The notes beneath the pieces are model-generated. The model was given only the letters and a program-made list of their open reading frames with translations. It ran no database searches and was not told the DNA's origin. This document shows, in pieces, positions 32,881 through 45,322 of a stretch of 64,000 nucleotides of DNA. The position numbers and the translations under genes are program-made. The stretch is taken from the NCBI GenBank assembly GCA_948567375.1, contig OX419755.1, forward strand, positions 4,221,001-4,285,000, written 5' to 3'. Numbering within the stretch: the stretch's first letter is position 1; every line of letters starts with the position of its first letter. Source of the stretch: Lunularia cruciata. Lineage: Eukaryota; Streptophyta; Marchantiopsida; Lunulariales; Lunulariaceae.

Positions 32881-35051
32881 ATGGCTGCCATGGCTGCTAG
32901 CACTGGCAAGGCCCTTGTGACAGGATGGGTGCAGGGCGAGCAGCAGCAGCTGGGTTCCTTGAGGAGCAGCGGGGGAAATGTGAATGGGTCCGTGTCGATG
33001 AAGAAGAAGAATGTGGCTGTGAAGGCGCAGGCTGTGGCAGCTGGGGAGGTGGAAACTGCTTCTAAGACTGAAAGCACATCGGACCCAATTCTTCTTCGTG
33101 CTGTCCGTGGTGAGAAGGTAGAGAGACCCCCTGTGTGGATGATGCGTCAGGCGGGACGATACATGAAGGTGGGTTTCATGGCTGTTTGTTCTTCAAGCAT
33201 GTGAACTAATCTCTGCATTATTTTTATCTTTTTTCTTATTTAAAGCTCTGTATTGGCTAGAATCGTCGCCGGCTCGACTTAGCCGGGGATGATTTCAGTA
33301 TGTAGAATTCAGGTCTTATTTTTGTTGGATTTCCCAGTGTGGATTTAACCCCCAACATTAAGGGAACCAGCTAAGGGTTCGGAATCGAAGTGCTCTGCAA
33401 CGCTTACATTTCCATTGCTTCGGCTGGAGGTTTTGTTGACAATCAGAGGTTTATATTAAATGTTTTCTTGAGCCTCTGAGAATATCAAGCTCGTAAGGAA
33501 GTATGCAGCAGGGCAAAATCTTGTTGTTCTCATGGCGTAGGATTGGGAGTTTTCGCACCAGATGTGTAAAAACTCAATTTCAGGTTGGTTTCCGATGTGA
33601 TGCAGGCTTACCAAGACCTTTCTGCGAAGCACCCCTCTTTCAGAGAGCGCTCAGAGAACACTGATCTGTCCGTTGAGATTTCACTGCAGCCCTATAGGGC
33701 ATTCAAGCCTGATGGAGTAAGTCTTTCTGATGGAAGGAGCTCTGGGCATGCTTGCCCACTAGGTTAAAGTTTTGCGCCTTGAAAGGTTGGCATTATTTTA
33801 TTCCGTTTATCTTCTTTAAGAGATTTTGAAGCAAGATGTGTCGGCTTATTTCTTTTCAAATGTTTTATGTTAGGTTCGTTGCATAGGTGAATTGCTGGGT
33901 TTCTTTATGGAATAATTTTACCTCATTTATGTTATTCTGCTCTCTTAGTATATGATGCGCATTGTATGCAGGTTATTCTTTTCTCAGACATCCTTACCCC
34001 TCTGACGGGTATGAACATCCCCTTCGATATCATCGAGAAGTCTGGACCCATCATCCACAAACCCATCCGGACTGCTGCAGATGTAGCCGAAGTGAGGGAA
34101 CTAGTCCCTGAAGAGGCAGTCCCCTACGTTGGCGAGACTCTTCGTATTTTGCGCCAAGAGGTGAGCAATGTGAACGCTCTGTTTCCTAAGTTCACACTAA
34201 CTGCTCGGAGCTAATCTTGAATCCCTGTTTGGCGCGAATGGCCTAAGTAGAATTACTACATTTGACAATATTTTCCATCCGTGAGCAGGTTGGTAATGCA
34301 TCAGCTGTCCTTGGTTTCGTTGGAGCTCCATTCACATTGGCATCGTACATCGTTGAAGGAGGTTCTTCCAAGAATTACACCGTCATCAAAAAGCTTGCTT
34401 TCACTGAACCCCAGGTGAGTACTCTCTCTACAGTCAAGGTTTGTTTGTAAAATTATCGTAACATTTTCTTGGCAATGCATAAGCCTATAAAGGCAAGTCT
34501 TTCAGTTGATCTGTGACTTTTGAAATGTGTTGCAGATCCTTCACTCTCTGTTGCAAAAATTGGCCGAGTCCATCACCACCTATGTCAGGTACCAGGCCGA
34601 TGCCGGTGCCCAAGCTGTTCAGATCTTCGATTCTTGGGGTACCAACTTAAGCCCTGCTGACTTCGAGGTTTTCAGCCTTCCCTACATCAAGTACATTGTC
34701 AGCAACGTGAAGAAGACCCACCCAAACCTTCCTCTCATCTTGTACGCCAGCGGTAGTGGTGGCCTTTTGGAGAGGATGGCAACAACTGGAGTTGATGTCA
34801 TGAGTCTTGACTGGAGTGTCGACATGGCAGAAGGTAGGCAAAGAATAGGGACTGACCTTGCCGTCCAGGGTAATATGGATCCTGCAGCCCTATTTGGCTC
34901 TAAAGATTTCATCACAAAGAGAATCCATGAGACTATAGAGAAAGCCGGACGCCACAAGCACATTTTCAACCTGGGACATGGAGTCCTGGTAGGTACTCCA
35001 GAAGAGAACGTAGCCCATTTTTTCGAGACCGCCTTGAATATAAGATACTAG
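32881..35051 (+). CDS. HEME: Uroporphyrinogen decarboxylase, plastid precursor
   Basis: The enzyme decarboxylates uroporphyrinogen III to coproporphyrinogen III in the chlorophyll and haem pathway in the plastid stroma. Five exons: 32881-33168, 33606-33716, 33972-34160, 34289-34414, 34536-35051, all GT-AG and in phase 0, giving 409 aa. The first 60 or so residues ([16 protein letters not shown] …) are Ala/Ser/Lys-rich with few acids, as in a chloroplast transit peptide. The mature part starts near [19 protein letters not shown]. Catalytic landmarks are present: [15 protein letters not shown] with the essential Asp, [22 protein letters not shown] and the C-terminal [18 protein letters not shown]. 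Length and motifs match plant UROD. All residues look intact and the gene is probably functional. Confidence 0.96.
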
Positions 35052-35378
35052 CCAACCTCAGCCCTTGTTGATATTATTTTCCTTTTTATAAAATCAGAAC
35101 AATTTTGTTCAAAGTCTTTTCCGAGATATGTGGCTGTGACGAGATTTGTTGTGACTTAATATTATCGTAGTAAGACTCGAGATTAACCTGCTCTATGTGT
35201 GTATTGATACTGGTGCTATGTTGTGGTCCCCATAAAACTGTAACATACATATTGTTGTATGTGATTGACTTAGAGTGAGCACGGCACTAAATCACAGATG
35301 TAAGGTTAAGGAGCTCCATTCTACTCCACTTTGAATCTTCAGTTTGGTATTCGGTCACATCAGTACTGGCCTTTGGCT
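35052..35378. other. 3' flank of UROD up to the duplication boundary
   Basis: This probably contains the UROD 3' UTR; no separate gene is seen. The segmental duplication shared with 51871 onward starts at about 35379, only about 330 bp after the UROD stop codon. Confidence 0.5.
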
Positions 35379-35824
35379 TACTTGACAGCCTTCTGGATAC
35401 AAAGTCAGGTCCGGTTAACCATCCTTTTGGTGGTAGGGGTATTTTCCCTAAGGGAATTTAGACGTGCACATTTCTCTTGCTTTAATAGAAGTATATGACA
35501 CCCAGATGCATCTGTCGTTTCTATATTTGTGCGCCTTGTGATGGTTCACTTGACATGTTGTCGGGTCCTGATGTGTATATGTACATGCGTCCTCTCCCTA
35601 TGTTTTGAGATAAAATCTTAAGTTATCAGTTCCTTGTTTTATCATTTCCTCTCAGCTCCGTCACCATCTTCGAGGAGAGAACAGCAAACGCACACCTACT
35701 GGTTGACTCCGACCACACATCGTTATAACCTCGATGTCTACTGGACATGTACGCAAGTCTTAAGGAGACGAAAGGTTTAGAAAACTACAGCGTGAACCAA
35801 TTTCTTTGAGAAAGGTGTGATTCA

Positions 35825-36110
35825 CGTTGTTGGTCATCCGAAGTGAGCGCACTCTGATCTTACGCAGCTAGCAGTACGTTTGCTCGCAGCCTTCTCCTAT
35901 TCTCACCGACTTCAAATTCAGTAGACACTCAAAACGATTAGGACAGGGAGGATGGATTCACAAATTCTGCTTCTAAATACGAGACGCGGTCGCCTTTTCC
36001 GGAGTACGAGACGCCTTACGTAGAGTGATGATGAAAATTCTCCTTGAGGTCGTAGGAGTTGGATCAAGTGCAGAAGTGATAGTGGAGTTATGCTGTGTAT
36101 CTATGTAAAA
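35825..36110 (+). pseudogene. ARM-like remnant in duplication copy 1
   Basis: This is the counterpart of 52298-52612. The same VIHVVGHPK phrase is followed at once by a stop (TGA) and then the DLTQLAVRLL-like reading, so the frame is broken in this copy. It contains the short GGTCGCCTTTTCC insertion at 35985-36000, flanked by the direct repeat TACGAGACG. Confidence 0.3.
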
Positions 36111-38286
36111 TCCCAAACGTTAGCCAACTGATTTTGGAAATTTCTTTTGGGCCTCGATCTGTTCAATTGTTGATCGACAAGGTACATGACAATGACGCCG
36201 AGAACGGACGTAAGCGAACGCCACCACTAATAATCCTCATCTAAAATAATACAAACCTAGAAAGGCACGAAAGGATAGACATGAAGAATTTGACTACTTG
36301 GGTGACTAGAAGCTTCGGAGCTCTTTTCCTACTAATGGTTTGAATTTCTCAAATCTTAATGCATCTTTCACATATAAATCTTTATTTCAAATAAAAGACC
36401 AATGACATATCGAGCATGGATTATTTTAATCACTTTAGATAATCTTTTTGGATGAGTGAAACCATTTTTAATATAAGAATATTAATAAATATATTGTTAT
36501 TTAAAATTTAATATATTTATAAAATTATAACTTATTTATATATATCATATTTCAAATAAATATATTAATTTCAAATTTTTATTTTTATATTTACATTAAA
36601 TTTTAATATATTAATAAAATATTTTATTATTATTATTCTAAAATATTAAAAAAATGAAAATTAAATTCAAAATAATTCATACTCAATATATTCATTGGTA
36701 TTTTTACTTGAAATAAAAATTTATAAAATCTATTATATTATCTATTTCCGTATTACCATCTAATGTATCCTAAAATATTCCCTAATTTCTCCTCCCTCCC
36801 TCCCCTCTTGCGACCTCTCAAACTACTCCGCATTTCAGTCTCTTCAACCGGAGAACCAGAGAACATCATAGAGTTCATGGATCTCCGTCTCTTCAACCTA
36901 ACAACCAGAGAACATGGTAGAGCTCATGGAAGCACTAACACCATAGAGTTCGCGGCGAGAGAAGACAGGTTTGAGAGATTATCATAGTATTTGATACGTT
37001 GCTCCCTCACTCTGCCAGCACCTTCTAGTGTCAAAAAGTCCATGAGGAACGCATAGCGCTTGCGAATTGGTCATACCAAGCGATTGATGCTTTAGCTTCT
37101 GGTACCCACTCTCGTTTTCATTATATTTTGCAGTTGCCTGGTCTTTGTACAGAGTACAATATAATATGGGGAGATAAGTGTCAGCTGATGACTTTCATAC
37201 CTCGGTTCGATCTTTATCGTGTACAGCAGGTGGACCGCAGGTCACTAGTAGGGCAACAGAAGGCACTAAGAGAGAACCTCCCCGTAAGATGACAGGATAG
37301 GAACCACTAACCATACTTAGGTCGACAATTATTGTTACCCTACGCGGTCGCGGCTTTTCACTGGGTCAAGACCATTATTTTGTCAATGTACGAGCTTTTC
37401 ACGTGCGATAGACTGAAGTCGGTAACAGCAGTGAGCTACACGCTAAGACTTTCAGGGCAATAGTGATGTAATAGACTGAGGTCGGTAACAGCTGTGAACT
37501 ACAGGCTAAGACTTTCAGTGCAAGAGTGATGTAAGTGAAGCAGGGTTAGTGACTATCTCCACTTGCGATATGGACAGGTAGATTTCTGTGGGTGTTGGTC
37601 TATGATCGATGGGCCTGATTTCGAGAGTTTATACTGCGATTTGCTCGTCGTCGTATGGGGCAGAACTTCATTATTTGTCTGTGAGAAGAAATTTCGGGAC
37701 TGAGGGAGATGCACATGAGTCCCCATATTGGAAAGCAGAACAGTGTTGGTTGGGTTGAGGTGTAAGTTGTGAGGAGATTTTGAAAATCAGGAATTGTCTA
37801 GCCAAAGTCATGCTTGGCAACCGCATAGTTTGCCTGAAAGAGCTTGCCTTTTACCGTTGATCTCCGATCGGGAGTTTGGTACTTTCTTCAAGCTGCCTCG
37901 GAAGTTAATCAAAGTACGTACTTGCAAACTTAGGTTTGTAGAACTTGTGTGCACGTGAGCGAGGAGAGTCAGAATTTCGTTGGTCAAACTCTCTCCCGCC
38001 CGGCAATTCATTCCGTGAGAGAACTACAGTTTATGCAGGTAAGGATGCTCCGATCTTAACGCCATACAGGATCGGATGTTCGGTTTAGCTTAGAATGGAG
38101 TGAACTTGAAAACTGATTTCTCCTGTCGTCGTTTCGGGATTACTATGGTCGTCACAGTCCGGATTCTCCCCTACCTGGACCGATATGTTGACAATTTCTT
38201 AATGACATTGTATGATTGGCTATACTGCACAAATATGCCCGATTTGCATCCCCTGTTTTCACGGTGACAAGTTGTGTTCAGGATCG
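36111..38286. promoter_or_regulatory. Upstream region of the copy 1 receptor gene
   Basis: The stretch has an extremely AT-rich block (about 36440-36740) and an imperfect tandem repeat near 36839-36930 (CCAGAGAACATCATAGAG type). A CTACGCGGTCGCGGCTTTTC copy of the dispersed motif sits at 37329-37360, and two 63-bp repeat units at 37409-37534. The last 700 bp are nearly identical to copy 2 and probably contain the promoter and 5' UTR. No other gene is supported. Confidence 0.55.
37409..37534 (+). repeat. 63-bp tandem repeat upstream of receptor copy 1 (two units)
   Basis: Units begin TAGACTGARGTCGGTAACAG and end GTGATGTAA, at 37409-37471 and 37472-37534. The equivalent site in copy 2 has about six units. 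Confidence 0.85.
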
Positions 38287-41200
38287 ATGGCGGAGGTAGC
38301 AGGTGCAGCTGCGGCACTTGTAGCCCTTATACCCGCGATATTGGATCTGGGCAATAGATGGCACAAGGCACATAGAAAATGGAAGGATATTCCAGCGCAA
38401 TTGGAAAGTCTTCGGAAGCAACACGACACTTACTTGACCATGATGCGTGAATTTGGTCTAACAGACGACCACCAGTTGCGGAAACGGTTGGAGAACGCCA
38501 GGATTCTAGTGGAAAAGGAACAAAGGAACATAGAAAATAGTACACGAATACGTTTTCTTGCCGGATGTTGTTTCAAGCTAACTGCAACTTTTTTCCCCGA
38601 CAAATTGGAAAAGTTGCTTGAGGAGATCCTAGGAGCATACAATGTAGTTTTTACTGTGATGCAACAAAACCAAAGTGCGCGTGAAGTGATGAAGAAGGAA
38701 GCGTTTAATAGACCTTGTTCCTTCAAGATCAGCGAAGGAGGTGAGAGGACACTTGTGCCAGTAAGCATCCACGAAAGGCTTGTAGATGCACTTCAAGAAG
38801 AGGGCGGGCCCTCTGTAGTTCTGTTACACGGTGATCCTGGTACAGGAAAATCTATCTTAGCCAGGTACATGGGTGTCCATTTTACAAATCTGATTCCTGG
38901 AGAAGACGCACCATACAGCTTGGTTTTTTTCTTGGAGTGTGGTTATGGAGCAAGCGTGTCATCCAAGCAACTAGAACTCCTGTCACAGCTTTCTCCAGAG
39001 GATTCTTTGGATATCAATCAAGACAAGGATGCAACTCCCAGAACTACGATTCAGAACCGAATAAAGTGTCTTCTCAGTGTGCGAACCGCTTTGGTGATCT
39101 TGGACGATGTGTGGGAGTCCACTTTCGTAAAGGCATTCGTTGGGATGGTGAACCGAACATCGCCTAGTAACGTGAAGTTGCTGGTCACGTCCCGGAAGTC
39201 CATGCTATGGGAAGATTCTGTACAAATTCAAACGGAGCGGATCGAACCAGAGGAAGCGGAGAAAATCCTTGCATGCCATGCAGGATTGCCAAACAATGAT
39301 CTCCCACAAGATTTGAAGGTTTGTCAGAAACTTCTACTTGATTACTTCTGTGCATTGCATCCTTAAATCCCGGGTTCCTTGTGAGTGAAAATGTATGGGA
39401 GAAAAAGGGGTTGTGTTTGTTAACTGAAACTTGAACTTGATGTCTTGAATATCATATGAAAAGAACTGTTGTTGTCTCTAATTGAAGTTGAAGGTTGATC
39501 CTTAGTCATGGACATTCGATGTATCAAACATCTTAGCACTTAGCTTTTCCAAATCTCACGGTAACAAAGACTTAGCTTTTCCAATCTCACCTGAATAAAC
39601 ACTTCTAATTGCACACAATAACAATCAATTCACTCTTTCACTAAGAGCCGTAGGAGATATTGCATACTGGTTCACTCTAGTATGGAAAGCAAGACACCTT
39701 ATTGTTAAAAGACATAAAAGAGCATGAAAGACACCCCGCCGTTAAACAACGTAGAACACACCTTAAACAGGGTACAAGGTGCTAGAATAATCCTCGTAGA
39801 AAAAATTTAACTTTTCAAGGTGAGAGAACGTAGTTATAAACACAATAATTAAAATTATAGAGAGATTTTGTTAAGCCCTATAAAATTATAGAGAGATTTT
39901 GTTAAGCCCTAAGTGGAACTGCGTCTAACCTTACCTTAATGAGATTTCCTAACCTATAAATATCTAAACAAGAATTGCCTCAACTAGAAACCAATCAAAT
40001 AAATCGAACATAATAGTGCTATTGATGTATGTATCCATGTGATGCATGCATCGATATCTCGATATGCAGGGGTGATACATGCATATCTCGATATGTATGC
40101 ATAGATCACCTCTTCTTCAGTTTCTAGAAGAGAATCAGTTGTTACTTCATGGCCCGGGACTGGGACATATACAAGATGACAGCTTGTACTCCGGTGAGGT
40201 CTTGCCTTTTCAATTCGCCTGGAAATTGCGGATTTTTGAAAGAACTGGATCTTGTTTGTATATACTTACTAGTATTTAGATTTGAATCACTTGTTACTTG
40301 ACATATACCAACTAGGCTAACGATGTATGCATTTGATTTTATGTACTTCTCACAGGATGTTGCTCGAGGTCTGATAGATCGAGCAGAGTATAATCCACTG
40401 GCTTTGGCGATGGCGGGCAAGAGGATAAACAAGAAGAAGAACAATGACGTCGGCGAGTGGAAGAGGGTTGCAAAGAGTTACGCAGCAGCCATAAAGGAAG
40501 ACGTTGAAGGGGGAGGCACGAATCTGAATCTGAGACCAGTACTTCACTTCTCATACGAGAAGAACATTTGGGAGACAATGTTCGTGACGTACAGCGAGCT
40601 CAAAGCTAATGCGAGGCATTTGCTAATCTTGATTGCAAATTGTGAGGGGAAGTCCATCCCCTCACATGTTGTGTACATGTTGTACATGAAGTTACTACAC
40701 ACACGTAGCGAAGGAGATGCAGAGCTGTTCGACGACCATAAAACTCAATTGATGGAAAGCGGTACGATGTTGCAATCGAACATCCAGTATCTAAAATATA
40801 GTGATCCGGTTGCAGGATTGCCAGTCATAAAGAAGGAATACGAAACCTTAGGCTTGCACGATCTGCAACGAAATTTCATCAATTATCACCGGGAGACGAG
40901 AAAGGATGTTGAAGAGGTGATGACTTCTTTGCAGTTGCTGAACGATAAAACCATGCCGAACTCCGGACTTGACCATGAAATTATTTGTGATGATCGGCAC
41001 GGGGATGCAGTCTTTGCACTTTGCGCCCTCTACTTACAGCAACCTTTTGCAGAGAATGCTGCAAAGAACCTTGGAATGAGTGCTGTAGATTACGGCCATT
41101 TAAAGAAGTTACGGGGCGTAATGGAGAATCTTCCCTACTTCATGCACGACCGACTACCAGAATATGTTGAGAACTTGGCTCATTGTGTCAAGCAGGTCTG

Positions 41201-43761
41201 CACTGGTTTTACCCACTCGCGTTCATTCTTAATATCAGGCAGCTTTGTATGAGATCACTGAAACTGCTTCAAATTTACCCTATACTGAAATGAAAAGAAT
41301 CCAATAACGCTCTAACTTTCCATTTTCCTTGCTCTGTATATATTTGTAGGTTTACGTCAAGGTCGTTCGCTATGGACAACTTGATGACAAGTGTCTTCAA
41401 ACTCTGGTCGCATCTTTGAATTATGGACCACCAACAATCAGCACATCGCATCAGCTTGGGGCCGCAGGCTTATGTACTGCCTCTCATACTCCTCGGACCA
41501 TAAAAAGTCTGATTGATTCGTTCTTAACGTCGTGGCACAACGATGCAAGCTTATGTTCTCCTTGCCAGAAACTTCACCTTCACGGTCTCGGCCGTTTGGC
41601 TCGCTTCGAAGCTAATACTAAGCAGATGGTGGTGGTTCCAGGCGCTCTTCAGAGAGTGATAGGCTGTTTGTCTCATAGTCAGAACTCCACGCTCCGGGAA
41701 ATTGCTGCAAACGCTTTAGGTACTATAGCCTTACATGAAGATGGGAACAGGAGAATTGGAGAAGTTCCCGGGTCAATCTCGAAACTCCTTCAGGTCTTTG
41801 TTCAAAGGGATGGAAGTGTGGATTTCCAAGTTCAAGTGCTGAGAACTCTGGCGAATTTGGCTTCATATGAGGCCAATGCCAAGCAGATTCTGGATCTCCC
41901 CGATGCTCTTGAGGCACTTTTGGATGGTGTGTCGGGTGGAATTGACTCATTACTGATGACGAACGTTGCATCGACCTTGGCTAATATAGCCCTATGTGAA
42001 GATGGGAACAAGAGAATTGGAGAAGTTCCCGGGTCAATCTCGAAACTCCTCCAGGTCTTTGTTCAAAGGGATGGAAGTGTGGATTTCCAAGTTGAAGTGC
42101 TGAGAACTCTGGCGAATTTGGCTAATAATGAGGCCAATGCCAAGCAGATTCTGGATCTCCCCGATGCTCTTGAGGCACTTTTGGATGGTGTGTCGGGTGA
42201 AAGTCACTTGGAGCTGACGGAGAATGTTGCAAGGACCTTGGCTAATATAGCCATATGTCAAGATGGGAAGAGGAGAATGGGAGAAGTTCCCGGGTCAATC
42301 TCGAAACTCCTCCAGGTCTTTGTTCAAAGGGATGGAAGTGTGGATTTCCAAGTTGAAGTGCTGAGAACTCTGGCGAATTTGGCTAATAATGAGGCCAATG
42401 CCAAGCAGATTCTGGATCTCCCCGATGCTCTTGAGGCACTTTTGGATGGTGTGTCGGGTGAAAGTAACTTGGAGCTGACGGAGAATGTTGCATGGACCTT
42501 GGCTAATATAGCCATATGTGAAGATGGGAAGAGGAGAATGGGAGAAGTTCCCGGGTCAATCTCGAAACTCCTCCAGGTCTTTGTTCAAAGGGATGGAAGT
42601 GTGGATTTCCAAGTTGAAGTGCTGAGAACTCTGGCGAATTTGGCTAATAATGAGGCCAATGCCAAGCAGATTCTGGATCTCCCCGATGCTCTTGAGGCAC
42701 TTTTGGATGGTGTGTCGGGTGAAAGTAACTTGGAGCTGACGGAGAATGTTGCATGGACCTTGGCTAATATAGCCATATCTGAAGATGGGAAGAGGAGAAT
42801 CGGAGAAGTTCCCGGGTCAATATCGAAACTTCTTACTAGGCTCTTCCTTCCGGGAGAGGAAACTGTGGAGTTTCTGAAAGTGCAACAGCAGCTGGGGAGA
42901 ACTTTGAAGAATTTAGCTGTAACTGGGGCCAATGCTAAGCAGATCGTGGACTCCCCGGGTGCTATTCAGGGACTGATAGATTGCTTGTCTCGAGGAAAGA
43001 GCTCGTTGCTAATGGAGTATGTGGCATGGACTTTAGTACAGATGGCATATCATAACGATGAAGATGGATATGGCCGAAGACGGATAGGGGAAGTTCCTGG
43101 CTCAATCTCAGAACTGTGTACACTCTTCCTTCAAGGTGGCGGAACTGATCGCTTCCAAGAGGGAGTGGTGACAACATTGGGCAATCTAGCTTATGGAGAT
43201 GAGGTGAATTGTAAATGGATAGTGGAATTCCCCGGTGTTCTTAACAGACTGGTAGATTGCTTATCTCCCGGAGAGAGTAGTGTTGCATCGGCCTTGGCTG
43301 ACATATCAATGAGTAAAGATGGGAAAAGGCGAATTGGAGAAATTCCCGGGTCAATCTCCAAACTGCTCACACTCTTCCTACAAGGTGATGCAACTATGGA
43401 GGTCCAAGAATGGCTGGTTCTAACTTTGGGTAATTTAGCTCATGACGTTGCCCATCGCAAACACATCACGGATTCCCCTGGAGGTCTTGAAGGATTGGTT
43501 GATTTCTTGTCTAGCAACAAAAGTCCTTTGATCCTGGAAAGCTTCGCACGGGTATTTGATACTCTGGCCATTGACAAGGAGTTAGAGAGGAGGATTGGAA
43601 GCATTCCAGGCGCTACATCAAAGTTGATCGCATTCTTTGGAGGGGACCAGGTTACTGAAAATTCTCGCTTTCAAGGCCTATGTGATCTGCTAGCTAGTGC
43701 TGGTGATTCTTTGTGGCCAAGTGCAGGTGAGAAGGCTTTAGTACACCCCGCTGAGATCTAG
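38287..43761 (+). CDS. NB-ARC immune receptor with armadillo-repeat C-terminus (copy 1)
   Basis: Three exons, 38287-39318, 40356-41195 and 41350-43761, all GT-AG and phase 0, encode 1427 aa. Residues 1-150 are helical: MAEVAGAAAALVALIPAIL resembles the MAEPL motif of non-flowering-plant CC-NLRs, and DKLEKLLEEILGAY … QNQSAREVMKK resembles RPW8-type CC domains. The NB-ARC has a P-loop (GDPGTGKS, about 180), kinase 2 (LVILDDVWE, about 268), RNBS-B (LLVTSRK, about 297) and a GLPLAL-like YNPLALAMAG (356-365) that opens exon 2. From about 690 the protein is an ARM solenoid with four near-identical 87-residue modules followed by diverged ones. LRRs are absent. By family it should be a nucleotide-switched immune receptor or helper; what the ARM part binds is unknown. 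An upstream in-frame Met at 38212 is less likely the start because MAEV aligns with known N-termini. Confidence 0.88.
39851..39912 (+). repeat. 31-bp tandem duplication in intron 1 of receptor copy 1
   Basis: AAAATTATAGAGAGATTTTG followed by TTAAGCCCTA occurs twice in a row; copy 2 has it once (near 57729). This is a small difference that arose after the segmental duplication. Confidence 0.85.
41758..42801 (+). repeat. Four 261-bp coding repeats (double-ARM modules) in copy 1
   Basis: Units start (GGAGAAGTTCCCGGGTCAAT) at 41758, 42019, 42280 and 42541. Each encodes 87 aa, two ARM repeats: GEVPGSISKLLQVFVQRDGS … ANAKQILDLPDALEALLDG …. A fifth, clearly diverged unit starts at 42802 (SKLLTRLFLPGEET). 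Differences among the four are confined to a few codons. Confidence 0.95.
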
Positions 43762-45322
43762 AATAGAAGCTGCTTTTGTGTATTTTGGTGACTTCGACGT
43801 AGAATTACTTTAAATCTTTTTATCCAATTGCACTATCAATAGAATGTATACGTAACAACTACCGTCAGGTACACGAGAGAATCATGCTAGTTACATGGTC
43901 TGTTGGTAAATCATTCATAGAGGTATAGCCTTTGGCAGAACCTTTTGGTGGGGGACGATTTCAAGTACTATGCTGGAGTTTTTAGTCTCGTCTGAAAAGC
44001 GCACACATTATGTTTCCTCTACAGAAATATGACTTTTGCTGATTAAATATCCTTCTCACTCTATACTGCAGCCAGGATTCCGGTGGAGGAAGTTTCCTTA
44101 CTCATCAACCATTCAATGGAATATGAAACTTCATGAGAAGACCAGGCGACGCACACCAGTGGTCTTTCGGGCTAAAGAAGGCACAGTAATTGACCAGGTC
44201 AGACGACGTGGAGTGGAGTACTGTACGGGAAAAACAAGAGCTGGGCTATCCGAAGGACTTTGAACCCCAGCGAAACTAGAAAAACATTAAAGAGACGTGT
44301 ACCGAGGTTTCCTTTTTCTAGATCTAAATTTTTAGTTAACATATGAAAGTAAAATATAGTTTGAATGTACGAAAGTAGAGATAAGGAATGTATGCGATAT
44401 AATCATATATTTGTAAATTTAGCACAATCGGGTGAACCAGACACAGAACATACCAAACCATATTTTAAAGATATCGATCGTGTGATTTCCGCAAACATAT
44501 GTAAAAAACCAAATAAAAGCGAAGAAAGGCTGCATGGAAATCAACAGGGCCACCCGGTTCCCGGTCATATTCGATTCTGAATAAACTGTACTTCCCACTC
44601 ATATACCGGAAATGAGAACTACATAGTACTGTGCCGCGTCGCACTCAAAGACTACAAATAACTTAGAGCTCTCGTCAATCCCATCATGTGAAAGACGACT
44701 TATGATTTTAAGTATAATTAGCGACAGAGGAACAGGATCTCATTCGGAGGATCATTGGACAGAAGAAAACGGGGAGTGAGAGATTAGCAAATGCGTCGCC
44801 ATCGCACAGGAGGTCAAACTGGCAAACGAACCGATCTGAATACTGATATAAGTCACCAGCTATCAAAAAGCCGGAAATGGAAGGAGCATCACCTACGGAA
44901 ACGAGTGAACTAACCGACGAGAGCCGATAGTTCGAAACTTACGATATAAGGTGCTACTGGTGGCATTGTAAGCGCTTTATACGTGTTGCTTATGGTGAGT
45001 GTGAAACCCATGTCCCGCGTAGACCGACGAATCCCACAAAATTTCCTTCTATCCGCTGAGAGATTTATGAATTTCCTCGTCTCAAAAGACTACTACTGCT
45101 TCGATCAAGAGCTTAACAAGCACAGAAAAAGCTGAAGGTAAAGTACTTACAAATGTGGAAAATATAACTCCAGGAATAATCTCCGTTTCGTTCAAAAGCA
45201 GATATCCGCATTTTAAACCTCTCCATTACCTCTCAATGTATTGACGTTTAGACACTTAGCCTATTCTACAAGCCAGAGACACTAAGGAAAGTCGCCAATA
45301 ATCATTCCTCTATCTCGTTGAT
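43762..45322. other. Spacer after receptor copy 1, no gene recognised
   Basis: The first few hundred bases are probably 3' UTR. A 75-codon frame at 44036-44263 (RRRTPVVFRAKEGTVIDQVR) has no recognisable family and stops upstream. Nothing else can be supported. Confidence 0.5.

Larger units (their letters stand above)
35379..43543 (+). repeat. Segmental duplication, copy 1
   Basis: From CTTGACAGCCTTCTGGATAC at 35379 the sequence can be followed against copy 2 from 51871 through an ARM-like remnant, an AT-rich block, a promoter with tandem repeats, and a complete three-exon receptor gene. Exons are nearly identical by eye; flanks and introns show more substitutions and indels. 43543 is the position matching base 64000, so the true right end is unknown. 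Copies are in direct orientation, about 16.5 kb apart at the left end. Confidence 0.93.

Noticed and set aside
37808-38011. 67-codon minus-strand frame conserved at 55687-55890
   Set aside because: The conservation simply reflects the recent duplication; it lies in the probable promoter or 5' UTR and has no family signature.
38287-38740. Fungal HeLo-like STAND protein origin of the receptor N-terminus
   Set aside because: The helical region is similar in character, but the NB-ARC kinase 2 (LDDVW), introns and genomic context are plant-type, and RPW8-like similarity explains it equally well.
42585-42932. Minus-strand open frames across the ARM arrays (also 62699-63389 and others)
   Set aside because: They repeat with the 261-bp unit and are shadows of the coding strand; the plus frame carries all domain signal.
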